Notes: generated by a model not told the origin, from the letters alone. Numbered from the stretch's first letter, positions 1 through 13,640 are shown. The stretch: DNA of 64,000 nt from Ilex aquifolium (GCA_951799425.1 OX637394.1:13138501-13202500); one strand, 5' to 3'. Program-made: numbers and translations.

Positions 1-216
1 TTTTCCATTATACCAACAAAACATAAAGAAATATAGGTTTCATTTAGACATGCTAAGAATAATAACCTCAGTAATTAAACCCTTTTGTTTTCAAATTTTT
101 ACATGATGGGTCGGGTCGGACCAACTGATGACCCGTTAGCCTCGGTTTGACGTTGACATGGCATTTGAGGGAGGGACCCGCCTGTGCAGTGTGTCATCAA
201 CGGGACAAAAAAAAAA
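1..216. repeat. Segmental direct duplication, copy A (left part)
   Basis: This is the left end of a block that recurs in the same orientation from 17971, with only scattered substitutions. Copy A resumes at 1264-1432 and again at 15319-15900 because two elements interrupt it. No coding potential is seen. The match already exists at base 1, so the duplication probably extends left of the window. Confidence 0.85.
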
Positions 217-1263
217 GAGGGTAAATTATACTGACACCCCCTAATATTTAGTTTTATTACACAGACACCCCCTCACGTTTCTAAAATTACACCGAACTCT
301 CTTGACATTTAATACTTGTAACAACCATACCCCCTCTAACTAACGGACGTTAGAATTATTCACAGTCAAAGCTGATATCATCAACAATGATTCCTAGAAT
401 ACCAAAAATACCATTCAAATTAAGTTTAAGAATTCAAATAAATATTTTTCTTACTTTACAAATTTACCCAACCTCACATTTATTTTTTTTAATCCATATA
501 TTTCATATATAAATTTACCCAACCTCACCACCGGTTCCACCACCTAAACCCACCCATCACCACTAATTCCACCACATAAAGCCACCAAAACTTCCAAACC
601 CAGCCAGACCCACTAGCAGTAGCAACAGAGAGAGAGAGAGAGAGGAGAGACTAAAACCACAGCCCATTGAAACCACCCCCTGTCTCCACCACCATTGAAA
701 CCACCACCTGGACCAAACCCATCATCAACCAACACCATTACATTGCTGAGGTTAGGGTTTCAAAATCCACTTGCAAAATTCACCCATTACCACCGGTTCC
801 ACCACCTAGGGTATCAATCAAAGAGAGATAGGAGAGAGATGGAGATGGAGATCACAAATCCTAGGTAAAGATTCGTTCATTTGCGCCACTGGATGCTGGT
901 GAAAATAGGTGGTGGTGGTGGGTGGGTGGATTTTGAAACTCGACGGCAGTTGTTGCGCCACTGGGTGTTGGCACCAGTTGTTAGGAGGGTCTGATAAGTC
1001 TTGAGAGAGAGAGAGAGAGATGCTGGAGGCTTTTTTTCGTTGTGAGAGAGAGTGTGGGGGGGGGGAGGGGGTCAGCTTTTAGGAGAGGGGTATTGGGTCT
1101 TGGATCTTGGGTCTTAATGGGTAGTTAAGGTGATGGTAAAATGGTCTTTTGTTTGTGCAGTTAACGGTGTTCATTTTCTGGGGTCTCGGTGTAATTTTGG
1201 AAACGTGAGGGGATCTACGTATAATAAAACCAAATGTCAAGGGGTGTCAATGTAATTTATCCG
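217..1263. mobile_element. MULE-like non-autonomous element with long TIRs
   Basis: The two ends are inverted copies over about 85 bp. The left end begins GGGTAAATTATACTGACA; the right end, read inverted, begins GGATAAATTACATTGACA. Both continue through a shared CCCCTCACGTTT block. Copy B of the duplication (near 18176-18186) lacks the element and shows only the A-rich target, so the boundaries are supported by an empty site. The target duplication lies in a poly-A run and its length cannot be read. The interior has GA-microsatellites and no transposase. Assignment to Mutator-like elements is inferred from TIR length and from resemblance to the element at 27590. Confidence 0.75.
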
Positions 1264-1432
1264 AAAAAAAACAAATAAGGCAACTTCATGCCACGAATCG
1301 AGAGGCTGGTAATACCACACTCGTCATTGCCACGGGGATTTTATGTGTACCTTTTGACAATGATGTGACGGAAAGCATGTGACACATGTACATTCCAGAC
1401 ATGTGTAAGTCTAGGTCATATTATCACAGTCC
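1264..1432. repeat. Segmental duplication copy A (middle part)
   Basis: Matches 18184-18343 of copy B. It lies between the MULE-like element and the giant foldback element. No gene is seen. Confidence 0.8.
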
Positions 1433-1880
1433 AAAGGGTTCGACTACGGTACCGCCAGCCAGTTTTCGGTATGGTACCGGAAAAAAAAAATGAACGGTAG
1501 ATATATAAGGAAGAATTTCCACCGTTGATCAACTCTACAACTTTTTACCGGCTACCCACTGGCTTACAAATTCAAAAAAAAAAAAAAAAACTCAGGCGAA
1601 GAAGAAGAATATAGAGTTGCAGAATTATTTTTATCCCTTCAAGAGATTATAAAATCAAAATCATCATCATCATTTATTAAAATTAAGATTGAGATTATAG
1701 TAAAAAAAAAAAAAAAAACTGAGACGACGAAGAAGAAGATGGAGTTGCAACATTATTTTTGTTCCTATGAATAGATTTTAAATCATCATCATTTATTAAA
1801 ACTAAGGTTGAGATCATACAAAACTTATATTTAAAAAAAATAAATACATTTTTTGGTTATTTGCTTAAATTACACTGGTA
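1433..1880. repeat. Foldback left arm: terminal and outer unique block
   Basis: The terminal ~60 bp contain repeated GGTACCG-type motifs and pair imperfectly with 15250-15318. The section 1690-1880 pairs almost perfectly with 14800-14990. Between them (about 1500-1690) the arms have diverged: the right arm has different AT-rich DNA at 14990-15230. No gene is seen. Confidence 0.7.
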
Positions 1881-3060
1881 CCATTAACAGTAAAATTGGT
1901 TAAGATTATCAGTACCACTTTTATGGCTGAAATTACCACTTTTTTGGATAACATTACAACTGGTTAAAAGTACCTCTGTTTTGGTTAAGATTACCACTTT
2001 TTTTGTTAAGAATATAACTTTTTTGGTTAAGATTACAACTTTTTTGGTTAAGGGTACCACTTTTTTGTTTAAAATTAACACTGTTTCGATAAGAGTACCA
2101 CTTTTTTGGTTAACATTACCACTATTTTGGTTAAGAATACCACTGTTTTGGTTAAGAGTACCACTTTTTTGGTAAAAATTACAACTTTTTTGGTTAACAA
2201 TATTACTGTTTTGATTAAGAGTACCACTGTTTTAGTTAAGATTACAACTTGTTTGGTTAAGATTACAACTTTTTTGGTTAAGAGTACCACTTTTTTGGTT
2301 AACAATATCACTGTTTTGATTAAAAGTACCACTTTTTGGGTTAATATTACCATTTGTTTGGTTAAGAGTACCACTTTTTTGGTTAATTTTACCACTATTT
2401 TGGTTAAGAGTACCACTTTTTTTTGTTAACAATACCATTTTTTTGGTTATGATTATAACTTTTTTGGTTAAGATTACAACTTTTTTGATTAAAGGTACCA
2501 CTTTTTTGGTTAATTACCACTGTTTTTTCTAAGAGTATCATTTTTTTTGTTAACATTACCACTGTTTTGATTAAGAGTACAACTGTTTTGGTTAAGATTA
2601 CCACTCTTTTGGTTAAGATTACAACTTTTTTGGTTACCATTACTACTATTTTGGTCAAGAGTACCACTGTTTGGTTAACATTACCACTGTTTTGGTTAAG
2701 AGTACCACTGTTTTGGTTAATATTACCACTGTTTTGGTTAAGATTACCACTCTTTTGGTTAAGATTACAACTTTTGTGGTTAACATTACCACTGTTTTGG
2801 TTAAGAGTACCACTGTTTTGGTTAAGATTACCCCTTTTTTGGTTAAGATTACAACTTTTTTGGTTAAGAATACCACTGTTTTGGTTAAGATTACCACTTT
2901 TTTTTGTTAAGATTACAACTTTTCTGGTTAACATTACCACTGTTTGGTTAAGAGTACCACTGTTTTGGTTAAGATTACAACTTTTTTGGTTAAGAGTACC
3001 ACTTTTTTGGTTAACAATACCACTGTTTTGATTAAAAGTACAGTTTTGATTAAAATGTAA
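1881..3060. repeat. 21-bp minisatellite, left arm
   Basis: About 55 imperfect copies of a 21-bp unit of the form ACTTTTTTGGTTAAGATTACC. Because 21 is a multiple of 3, long open frames arise on both strands, reading as seven-residue repeats such as TTFLVKI or LTKKVVI. They are a by-product of the period and I do not call them genes. The inverted counterpart is 13640-14800. Confidence 0.9.
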
Positions 3061-3664
3061 TAATTGTAACTTAACCCAAAATATAACCCAAAAAAATGGC
3101 AACGTAAAATAGTGGCGAACTTAGATAACCTAATCTAACATCCTAATATTTTTAACTTTAATTTAATGTCAATCAACAACCCCAAATATTATAAATTTTT
3201 TAGTATATTTTTATTTAGTTTTAAATAAGATAAATAATCATCATTTATTAAAACTAAGATTTAGTGGTAGTCTTTTCATAAAAAAAAAAAAACTGGGAAG
3301 ATGAATGAGAAAGATTAAAATATGAAGTTGCAGAATTATTTTTATCTTATGAGATTATAAAATCATCATAATCATTTATTAAAACTAAGATTGAGATTAT
3401 AGTAAATTCATAAAAAAAAAAACTCACACGACAAAAAAAAAGGAATAAAGAAGAAGATGGAGTTGCAAAATTAAAACGAAGGTTAAGATTATAGAAAACT
3501 TATATTTAAAAAAAATAAATACACTTTTTTTTTGTTAAGATTATCACTTTTTTGATTAAAATTACAAGTAAAAATTTTTTGGTTAACAGTAACATTTTTT
3601 TGGTTAAGATTATCACTTATTTGGTTAAGAGTACCACTTTTATTATTAAAATTACCACTTTTTT
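3061..3664. repeat. Foldback left arm: inner unique block
   Basis: AT-rich DNA that partly repeats the outer block at 1600-1900 (poly-A, then AAGAAGATGGAGTTGCAA, then AAATACA) and ends in a few more minisatellite units. The arm therefore contains an internal duplication bracketing the minisatellite. The inverted counterpart is 13030-13640. Confidence 0.7.
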
Positions 3665-4060
3665 GGAGCGCTCATAGCGATCCTAAGGATCAAGTTTGCA
3701 AACCAATCTGGATTGGATCCCTACTATTCTTTGAGCGCTCAAACCAGCGATCAAGCTTGTCCAATAAATTTAACTTATACCCCTAAATTATCACATTTTT
3801 TTAAATTTTTTCATCATATTTTTCATATTACACCATCAACTATATAATTAGTTTCATATTACCCCAAATGTTTTTACATATTTTAATTTAACACCGGTCT
3901 ACCAAAAATTATAACTTTGTTATAATTTATTTAGCGTGAAAAATGTAATAATTTTAACTTAACCCAAAATATAACCCCCAAAAAATTGTGGCAGTATGTA
4001 ACATTGTAATAGCCAAAAAAAAAGTGCTAAACTTTAACATATAATTTTATACAATTAAAA
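3665..4060. repeat. Foldback left arm: GAGCGCTC block and AT-rich block
   Basis: A short GC-richer island (3666-3765) bounded by GAGCGCTC palindromes and containing CCAATCTGGATTGG, followed by AT-rich sequence. Its inverted counterpart at 12620-13030 is nearly identical, except for about 12 bp between direct GGATC-type repeats that are present on the right and missing on the left. Confidence 0.75.
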
Positions 4061-7000
4061 TTTAATTTATCAAATTAACATTCAATTCATCAAATTAACA
4101 CCAAATTAACAATAAATTTCATCAAATTAACATTCAATTTTTTCTAATCATTTAATTCACTAAATTAACATTCAAATTCAACTAGTTAACATTAAATTAA
4201 TCAAATAAACTTTTCATTTCATTCAATTAATACTCAATTCATCAAATTAACATTCTAATTATCAAATTAACTTTCGAATTTATCAAATTAACATTCAATT
4301 TCATAAAACTAACATCTAATTTATTAAATCAACACCAAATTAACATGTAATTTCACCCAATTTAAATTTAATGTATCAAATTAACACCAAATTAACATTC
4401 AATTCGTCAAATTAATATTCAATTCATCTAATTAACATCAAATTAACAATCAATTTCATCTAATTAACATTCAATTTTTTCTAATAACCATTTAATTCAC
4501 CAAATTAACATTCAAATTCAACTAGTTAACATTAAATTAATCAACTAAACTTTCAATTTCATTCTATTAATACTCAATTCATCAAATTAACATTCAAATT
4601 ATGAAATTAACATTCCAATTTATCAAATTGACATTCAATTTCATCAAATAAACATCAAATTAACATTCAATTCATCAAATTAACACCAAATTGACAATAA
4701 ATTTAATTTCATTAACATTCAATAATTTCAAATAACCATTTAATTCGTTAAATTAACATTCAAATTTAACTAGTTAATATTAAATTAATCAAATAAACTT
4801 TCGATTTCATTCAATTAGCACTCAATTCATCAAATTAACATTCAGATTTGTCAAATTGACATTAAATTTTATCAAATTAACAAGTAATTTCATCCAATTA
4901 AAATTTAATTTATCAAATTAAAATTAAATTAACATTCAATTCATCAAATTAACACTAAATTGACACTCAATTTCGTGAAATTAACATTCAATTTTTTCCA
5001 ATAAGCATTTAATTCACTAAATTAACATTCAAATTCAACTAGTTAACATTAAATTAATCAAATAAACTTTCAATTTCATTCTATTAACACTCAATTCATC
5101 AAATTAACATTCAAATTATCAAATTAACATTTCAATTTAGCAAATTGACATTCAATTTCATCAAATAAATACAAAATTAATATGTAATTTCATCCAATTA
5201 AAATTTAATTTATCAAATTAACACCAAATTAACAATCAATTTCATTTAATTAACATTCAATTTTTTCTAATAAGCTTTTAATTCACCAAATTATCATTCA
5301 AACTCAATTAGTTAACATTAAATTAATCAAATAAACTTTGAATTTCATTCAATTAACACTCAATTCATCAAATTAACATTCAGATTTGTCAAATTGACAT
5401 TAAATTTCATCAAATTAACATTCAATTTCATCCAATTAAAATTTAATTTATCAAATAAAAACTAAATTAACAGTCAATTCATCAAATTAACACTAAATTA
5501 ACACTCAATTTCATCTATTTAACATTTAATTTTTTCTAATAAGCATTTAATTCACTAAATTAACATTCAAATTCAACTAGTTAACATTAAATTAATCAAA
5601 TAAACTTTCAATTTCATTCTATTAACACTCAATTCATCAAATTAACATTCCAATTAACATGTAATTTTATTCAATTAAAATTTAATTTATCAAATTAACA
5701 CCAAATTAACATTCAATTCATCAAATTAACACCAAATTGACAATAAATATCATTTCTTTAACATTCAATATTTTCTAATAAGCATTTAATTCGTTAAATT
5801 AACATTCAAATTTAACTAGTTAACATTAAATTAATCAAATAAACTTTCAATTTCATTCCATTAGCACTCAATTCATCAAATTAACATTCAGATTTGTCAA
5901 ATTGACATTAGATTTCATCAAATTAACATATAATTTCACCCAATTAAAATTTTATTTATCAAATTAAAACAAAACTAACATTCAATTCATCAAATTAACA
6001 CTAAATTGATACTCAATTTCATCTAATTAACATTTAATTTTTTCTAATAAGCATTTAATTCAATAAATTAATATTCACATTCAACTAGTTAACATTAAAT
6101 TATTCAAATAAACTTTCAATTTCATTCAATTAACACTCAATACATCAAATTAACATTCAAATTATCAAATTAACATTTATATTTATCAAATTGACATTTA
6201 ATTTCATCAAATTAACTTGTAATTTCATCAAATCAACACAAAATTAACATTTAATTTTCTACACAATTAAAATTTAATTTATCAAATTAACATTCAATTC
6301 ATCAAATTAACAATCAATTTCATCTAATTAACATTCATTTTTTTTCTAATAAGCATTTAATTCACTAAATTAACAATTAAATTCAACTAGTTAACATTTA
6401 ATTAATCAAATAAACTTTCAATTTCATTCAATTAACATTCAATTCATCAAATTAACATCCAAATTATCAAATTAACTTTCAGATTTATCAAATTGACATT
6501 CAATTTCATCAAATTGACATGTAATTTCATCAAATCAACACCAAATTAATATGTAATTTCATCCAATGAAAATTTTAATTATCAAATTAAAACCAAATTA
6601 ACATTCAATTCATCAAATTAATATTTAATTCATCGAATTAACACCGAATTAAAACTCAATTTCTTCTAATTAACTTTCAATTTTTTCTAATGAGCATTTA
6701 ATTCACTAAATTAACATTCACATTCAACTAGTTAAAGTTAAATTAATCAAATAAACTTTCAATTTCATTATATTAACACTAAATTCAGCAAATTAACATT
6801 CAAATTATCAAATTTATCATATTGACATTCAATTCCATCAAATTAACATGTAATTTCATCAAATCAACACCAAATTAACATATAATTTTAAACAATTAAA
6901 ATTTAATTTATCAAATTAACGTTCAATTCATCAAATTAACCCCAAATTAATAATCAATTTTATCTAATTAACATTCATTTTTTTTCTAATAAGCATTTAA

Positions 7001-7225
7001 TTCACTAAATTAACAATAAAATTCAACTAATTAACATTAAATTAATCAAATAAACTTTCAATTTCATTCAATTAATACTCAATTCATCAAATTAACATTC
7101 AAATTATCAAATTAACATTCAGATTTATCAAATTGACATTTAATTTTCATCAAATTAACATGTAATTTCACGCAATTAAAATTTAATTTATTAAATGAAC
7201 ACCAAATTAACATTGAATTCATCAA
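4061..7225. repeat. AT-rich higher-order satellite array, left (about 11 units)
   Basis: Short subunits of about 20-30 bp (type CAAATTAACATTCAATT) are organised into larger units marked by ACTAGTTAAC. The markers fall near 4180, 4521, 4770, 5038, 5308, 5577, 5816, 6085, 6387, 6727 and 7027, giving spacings of 239-341 bp. No open reading frame of note exists. All units here are in one orientation. Confidence 0.88.
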
Positions 7226-10200
7226 ATTGAAAGTTAATTAAACGAAATTGAATGTTAATTTGATGAATTTGATGTTAATTTGATAAATTAAATTTTAATT
7301 GGATAAAATTATATATTAATTTGTTTTTTATTTGATGAAATTACAAGAAATTGAATGTCAATTGGATAAATCTAACTTTTAATTTAATAATTTGAACGGT
7401 AATTTGATAAATTGAGTGTTAATTGAATGAAATTAAAAGTTTATTTGATTAATTTAATATTAACTAGTTGAATTTGAATGGTAATTTAGGAAATTAAATG
7501 TTTATTAGAAAAAATTTAATATTAATTAGATGAAATTGAGTGTTAATTTGATAAATTGAATGTTAATTTGGTGTTAATTTGATATATTAAATTTTAATTG
7601 GATAATATTACAAGTTAATTTGGTGTTGATTTGATGAAATTACATGTTAATTTGATCAAATTTAATGTCAATTTGATAAATCTGAGTGTTAATTTTATAA
7701 TTTGAATGTTAATTTGATGAATTGAGTTTTAATGGAATGAAATTGAAAGTTTATTTGATTAATTTCATTTTAACTAGTTGATTTTAAATGTTAATTTAGT
7801 GAATTAAATGCTTATTTGAAAATTTGAATGTTAATTAGATGAAATTGATTGTTAATTTGGTGTAACATTGAAGAATTGAATGTTAATTTGGTGTTAATTT
7901 GATAAATTAAATTTTAATTGGTTAAAGTTATATCTTAATTTGGTGTTTATTTGATAAAATTACGTGTTAATTTGATGAAATTACATGACAATTTGATGAA
8001 ATTGAATGTCAATTTGATAAATCTGAAAAATTAATTTGATTATCTGAATGTTAATTTAATGAATTGAGTATTAATTAAATGAAATTGAAAGTTTATTTGA
8101 TTAATTCAATGTTAACTAGTTGAATTTGAATATTAAGTTAGTAAATTAAATGCTTATTAGAAAAAATTGAACGTTAATTAGATAAAATTGAGTGTTAATT
8201 TTGTGTTAGTTTGATGAATTGAATGTTAATTTAGTTTTAATTTGATAAATTTAATGTTAATTGGATGAAATTACATGTTAATTTGATGAAATTTAATGTC
8301 AAGTTGACAAATCTGAATGTTAATATGATGAATTGAGTGCTAATTGAATGAAATTGAAAGTTTATTTGATTAACTTAATGCTAACTAGTTAAATTTGAAT
8401 GTTAATTTAACGAATTAAATGCTTATTATAAAATATTGAATGTTAATTAAGTGAAATTAACAGTTAATTTGGTGTTAATTTGATGAATTGAATGTTCATT
8501 TGGCGTTAATTTGATAAATTAAATTTTAATTGGATGAAATTACATGTTAATTTGGTGTTTATTTGATGAAATTGAATGTCAATTTGCTAAATTGGAATGT
8601 TAATTTGAATGTTAATTTGATGAATTGAGTGTTAATAGAATTAAATTAAAAGTTTATTTGATTAATTTAATGTTAACTAGTCGATTTGATAAATTAAATT
8701 TTAATTGGTTGAAATTGAATGTTAATTTGATGAAATTTAAGGTCCATTTGACAAATCTGAACGTTAATTTGATGAATTGAGTGCTAATTGAATGAAATTC
8801 AAAGTTTATTTAATTAATTTATTTTTAACTAATTGAATTTGAATGTTAATTTGGTGAATTAAAAGCTTATTAGAAAATATTGAATGTTAATTAAATGAAA
8901 TTGATTGTTAATTTTGGTCTTAATTTGATGAATTGAATGTTAATTTGGTATTAATTTGATAAATTAAATTTTAATTGTATGAAAATAAATGTTAATTTGG
9001 TATTTATTTGATGAAATTGAATGTCAATTTGCTAAATTGGAATGTTAATTTGATAATTCGAACGTTAATTTGATGAATTAAGTGTAAATAGAATGAGAAT
9101 GAAAGTTTATATGATTAATTTAATGTTAACTATTTGAATTTAAATGTTAATTTAGTGAATTAAATGCTGATTAGAAAGAATTGAATGTTAATTAGATTAA
9201 ATTGAGTGTTAATTTATTGTTAATTTGATGAATTGAATGTTAATTTAGTTTTAATTGGATGAAATTCAATGTTAATTTGATGAAATTTAATGTCAATTTG
9301 ACAAATCTGAATGTTAATTTGATGAATTGAGTTCTAATTGAATGAAATTCAAAGTTTATTTGATTAATTTAATGTTAACTAATTGAATTTGAATGTTAAT
9401 TTGGTGAATTATAATCTTATTTGAAAAAATTGAATGTTAATTAGAAGAAATTCAGCGTTATTGTGGAGTTAATTCGATGAATAGAATATTAATTTGATGA
9501 ATTGAATGTTAATTATGTTTTATTTTGATAAATTAAATTTTAATTGCATGAAATTACATGTTAATTTGTTGTTGATTTGATGAAATTACATGTTAATTTG
9601 ATGAAATTGAATGTCACGTTAATAAATCTGAAAGTTAATTTGATTATCTGAATGTTAATTAGGTGAATTGAGTGTCAATTGAATGAAACTGAAAGTTTGT
9701 TTGATTAATTCAATGTTATATAGTTGAATTTGAATGTTAATTTAGTGAATTAAATGCTTATTAGAAAAAATTGAATGTTAATTACTTGAAATTGAGTATT
9801 AATTTAGTGTTAATTTGTTGAATTTAATGTTAATTTAGTTCTAATTTGATAAATTAAATTTTAATTGGATGAAATTACATATTAATTTGATGAAATTTAA
9901 TGTCAATTTGACAAATCTGAATGTTAATTTGATGAATTGAGTGCTAATTGAATGAAATTGAAAGTTTATTTGATTAATTTAAGGTTAACTAGTTAAATTT
10001 GAATGTTAATTTAACGAATTAAATGCTTATTATAAAATATTGAATGTTAATGAAATGAAATTTATTGTCAATTTGATGTTAATTTGATGAATTGAATGTT
10101 AATTTAGTGTTAATTTGATAAATTAAATTTTAATTGAATGAAATTAGATGTTAATTGGAATGTTAATTTGATAATTTTAATGTTAATTTGTTGAATTGAG

Positions 10201-12640
10201 TGTTCATAGTATGAAATTGAAAATTTATTTGATTAATTTAATGTTAACTAGTTGAATTTGAATGTTAATTCATTGAATTAAATGTTTATTAGAAAAAATT
10301 GGATGTTAATTAGAGGAAATTCAGTGTTAATTTAGTGTTAATTTGAGGAATTGAATGTTAATTTAGTTTTAATTTGATAAATTAAATTTTAATTGGATGA
10401 AATTGAATGTTAATTTGATGAAATTTAATGTCGATTTGATAAATCTGAATGTTAATTTAATGAAATTGAAAGTTTATTTGATTAATTTAATGTTAACTAG
10501 TTGAATTTGAATGTTAATTCAGCGAATTAAATGCTTTTTAGAAAAAATTGAATGTTAATTAGATGAAATTGAGTATTAATTTAGTGTTAATTTGATGTAT
10601 TGAATGTTAATTTAGTTTTAATTTGATAAATTAAATTTTAATTGGATGAAATTGAATGTTAATTTGATTAAATTTAATGTCAATTTGACAAATCTGAATG
10701 TTAATTTGATGAATTGAGTGCTAATTGAATGAATTTCAAAGTTTATTTGATTAATTTAATGTTAACTAATTGAATTTGAATGTTAATTTGGTGAATTAAA
10801 AGCTTATTAGAAAATATTGAATGTTAATTAAATGAAATTCATTGTTAATTTTGTGTTAATTTGAGGAATTGAATGTTAATTTGGTGTTAATTTGATAAAT
10901 TAAATTTTAATTGGATGAAATTACATGTTAATTTGGTATTTATTTGATGAAATTCATTGTCAATTTGCTAAATTGGAATGTTAATTTGATAATTTGAATG
11001 TTAATTTGATGAATTGAGTGTAAATATAATGAAATTGAAAGTTTATTTGATTAATTTAATGTTAACTAGTTGAATTTGAATGTTAATTTAGTGAATGAAA
11101 TGATTATTAGAAAAAATTGAATGTTAATTAGGTGAAATTAAGTGTTAATTTAGTGTTAATTTGATGAATTGAATGTTAATTTAGTTTTAATTTGATAAAT
11201 TAAATTTTAATTGTATGAAATTACATGTTAATTTGATGAAATTTATTGTCAATTTGACAAATCTGAATATTAATTTGATGAATTGAGTGCTAATTGAATG
11301 AAATTCAAAGTTTATTTGATTAATTTAATGTTAACTAATTGAATTTGAATGTTAATTTGGTGAATTAAAAGCTTATTAGAAAATTTGAATGTTAATTAAA
11401 TAAAATTGATTGTTAATTTGGTGTTAATTTGATGAATTGGATGTTAATTTGATAAATTAAATTTTAATTTGATGAAATTACGTATTAATTTGGTATTTAT
11501 TTGATGAAATTGAATGTCAATTTGCTAAATTGGAATGTTAATTTGATAATTTGAATGTTAATTTGATGAATTGAGTGTTAATAGAATGAAATTGAAAGTT
11601 TATTTGATTAATTTAATGTTAATTAGTTGAATTTGTATGTTAATTTAGTGAATTAAATGCTTATTAGAAAAAATTTATTGTTAATTACATGAAATTGAGT
11701 GTCAATTTAGTGTTAATTTGATGAATTGAATCTTAATTTAATTTTAATTTGATAAATTAAATTTTAATTGGATGAAATTACTTGTTAATTTGATAAAATT
11801 TAGTGTCAATTTGACAAATCTGAATGTTAATTTGATGAATTGAGTGGTAATTGAATAAAATCGAAAGTTTATTTGATTAATTTAATATTAACTAGTTAAA
11901 TTTGAATGTTAATTTAACGAATTAAATGGTTATTAGAAATTATTGAATGTTAATGAAATTAAATTTATTGTCAATTTGGTGTTAATTTGATAAATTAAAT
12001 ATTAATTTGCTGTTCATTTGATGAAATTAAATGTCAATTTGATAAATTGGAATGTTAATTTCATAATTTGAATGTTAATTTGATGAATTGAGTATTAATA
12101 GAATGAAATTGAAAGTTTAGTTGATTAATTTAATGTTAACTAGTTGAATTTGAATGTTAATTTGGTGAATTAAATGGTTATTAGAAAAAATTGAATGTTA
12201 ATTAGATGAAATTGATTGTTAATTTGATGTTAATTTGATGAATTAAATATTAATTTGACGAATTGAATGTTAATTTGGTGTTAATTTGATAAATTAAATT
12301 TGAATTGGATGAAATTACATGTTAATTTGGTGTTGATTTGATAAATTAGATGTTAGTTTGATGAAATTGAATGTCAATTTGATAAATTCGAATGTTAATT
12401 TGATAATTAGAATGTTAATTTGATGAATTGAGTATTAATTGAATGAAATGAAAAGTTTATTTGATTAATTTAATGTTAACTAGTTGAATTTGAATGTTAA
12501 TTTAGTGAATTAAATGCTTATTAGAAAAAATTGAATGTTAATTTGATGAAATTTATTGTTAATTTGGTGTTAATTTGATGAATTGAATGTTAATTTGATA
12601 AATTAAATTTTAATTGTATAAAATTATATGTTAAAGTTTA
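7226..12640. repeat. AT-rich higher-order satellite array, right, inverted (about 19 units)
   Basis: The same satellite in opposite orientation (type AATTGAATGTTAATTTG, marker GTTAACTAGTT or variants). Markers fall near 7455, 7770, 8115, 8385, 8678, 8832, 9130, 9379, 9718, 9988, 10248, 10497, 10757, 11067, 11334, 11622, 11893, 12138 and 12479. The right array holds about 8 more units than the left, so the palindrome is asymmetric only in its satellite. Confidence 0.88.
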
Positions 12641-13640
12641 GCACAATTTTTTTGGCTATTACAATGTTACATACTGCCACAATTTTTTGGGTAAAATTAC
12701 TTTTTTTGGGGGTTATATTTTGGGTTAAGTTAAAATTATTATATTTTTCACGCTAAATAAATTATAACAAAGTTATATTTTTGGTAGACCGGTGTTAAAT
12801 TAAAATAGGTAAAAACATTTGGGGTAATATGAAAATAATTATATAGTTGATGGTGTAATATGAAAAATATGATGAAAAAATTTAAAAAATGTGATAATTT
12901 AGGGGTATAAGTTAAATTTATTGGACAAGCTTGATCGCTGGTTTGAGCGCTCAAAGAATAGTAGGGATCCAATCCAGATTGGTTTGCAAACTTGATCCTT
13001 AAGTGAATAGTGGATCGCTATGAGCGCTCCAAAAAAGTGGTAATTTTAATAATAAAAGTGGCACTCTTAACCAAATAAGTGATAATCTTAACCAAAAAAA
13101 TGTTACTGTTAACCAAAAAAGTTTTACTTGTAATTTTAATCAAAAAAGTGATAATCTTAACAAAAAAAAAGTGTATTTATTTTTTTTAAATATAAGTTTA
13201 CTATAATTTTAACCTTCGTTTTAATTTTGCAACTCCATCTTCTTCTTTATTCCTTCTTTTTTGTCGTGTGAGTTTTTTTTTTTATGAATTTAATATAATC
13301 TCAATCTTAGTTTTAATAAATGATTATGATGATTTTATAATCTCATAAGATAAAAATAATTCTGCAACTTCATACTTTAATCTTTCTCATTTATCTTCCC
13401 AGTTTTTTTTTTTTTTTTATGAAAAGACTACCACTCAATCTTAGTTTTAATAAATGATGATTATTTATCTTATTTAAAACTAAATAAAAATATACTAAAA
13501 AAATTATAATATTTGGGGTTGTTGGTTGACATTAAATTTAAGTTAAAAATATTAGAATGTTAGATTAGGTTATCTAAGTTCACCACTATTTTACGTTGCC
13601 ATTTTTTGGGGTTATATTTTGGGTTAAGTTAAAATTATTA
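12641..13640. repeat. Foldback right arm: inner blocks
   Basis: Inverted copy of 3061-4040. It contains the GAGCGCTC-bounded island at about 12930-13030 and the inner poly-A/GATGGAGTTGCAA block at 13190-13450. Short open frames here have no recognisable product. Confidence 0.75.

Noticed and set aside
1884..3102. Open frames of 65-232 codons in the left minisatellite
   Set aside because: They are translations of a 21-bp repeat, open on both strands and in several frames at once; no domain or start context supports a gene.
12748..12972. 74-codon minus-strand frame in the foldback right arm
   Set aside because: AT-rich, low-complexity translation; the left-arm counterpart does not keep the frame.
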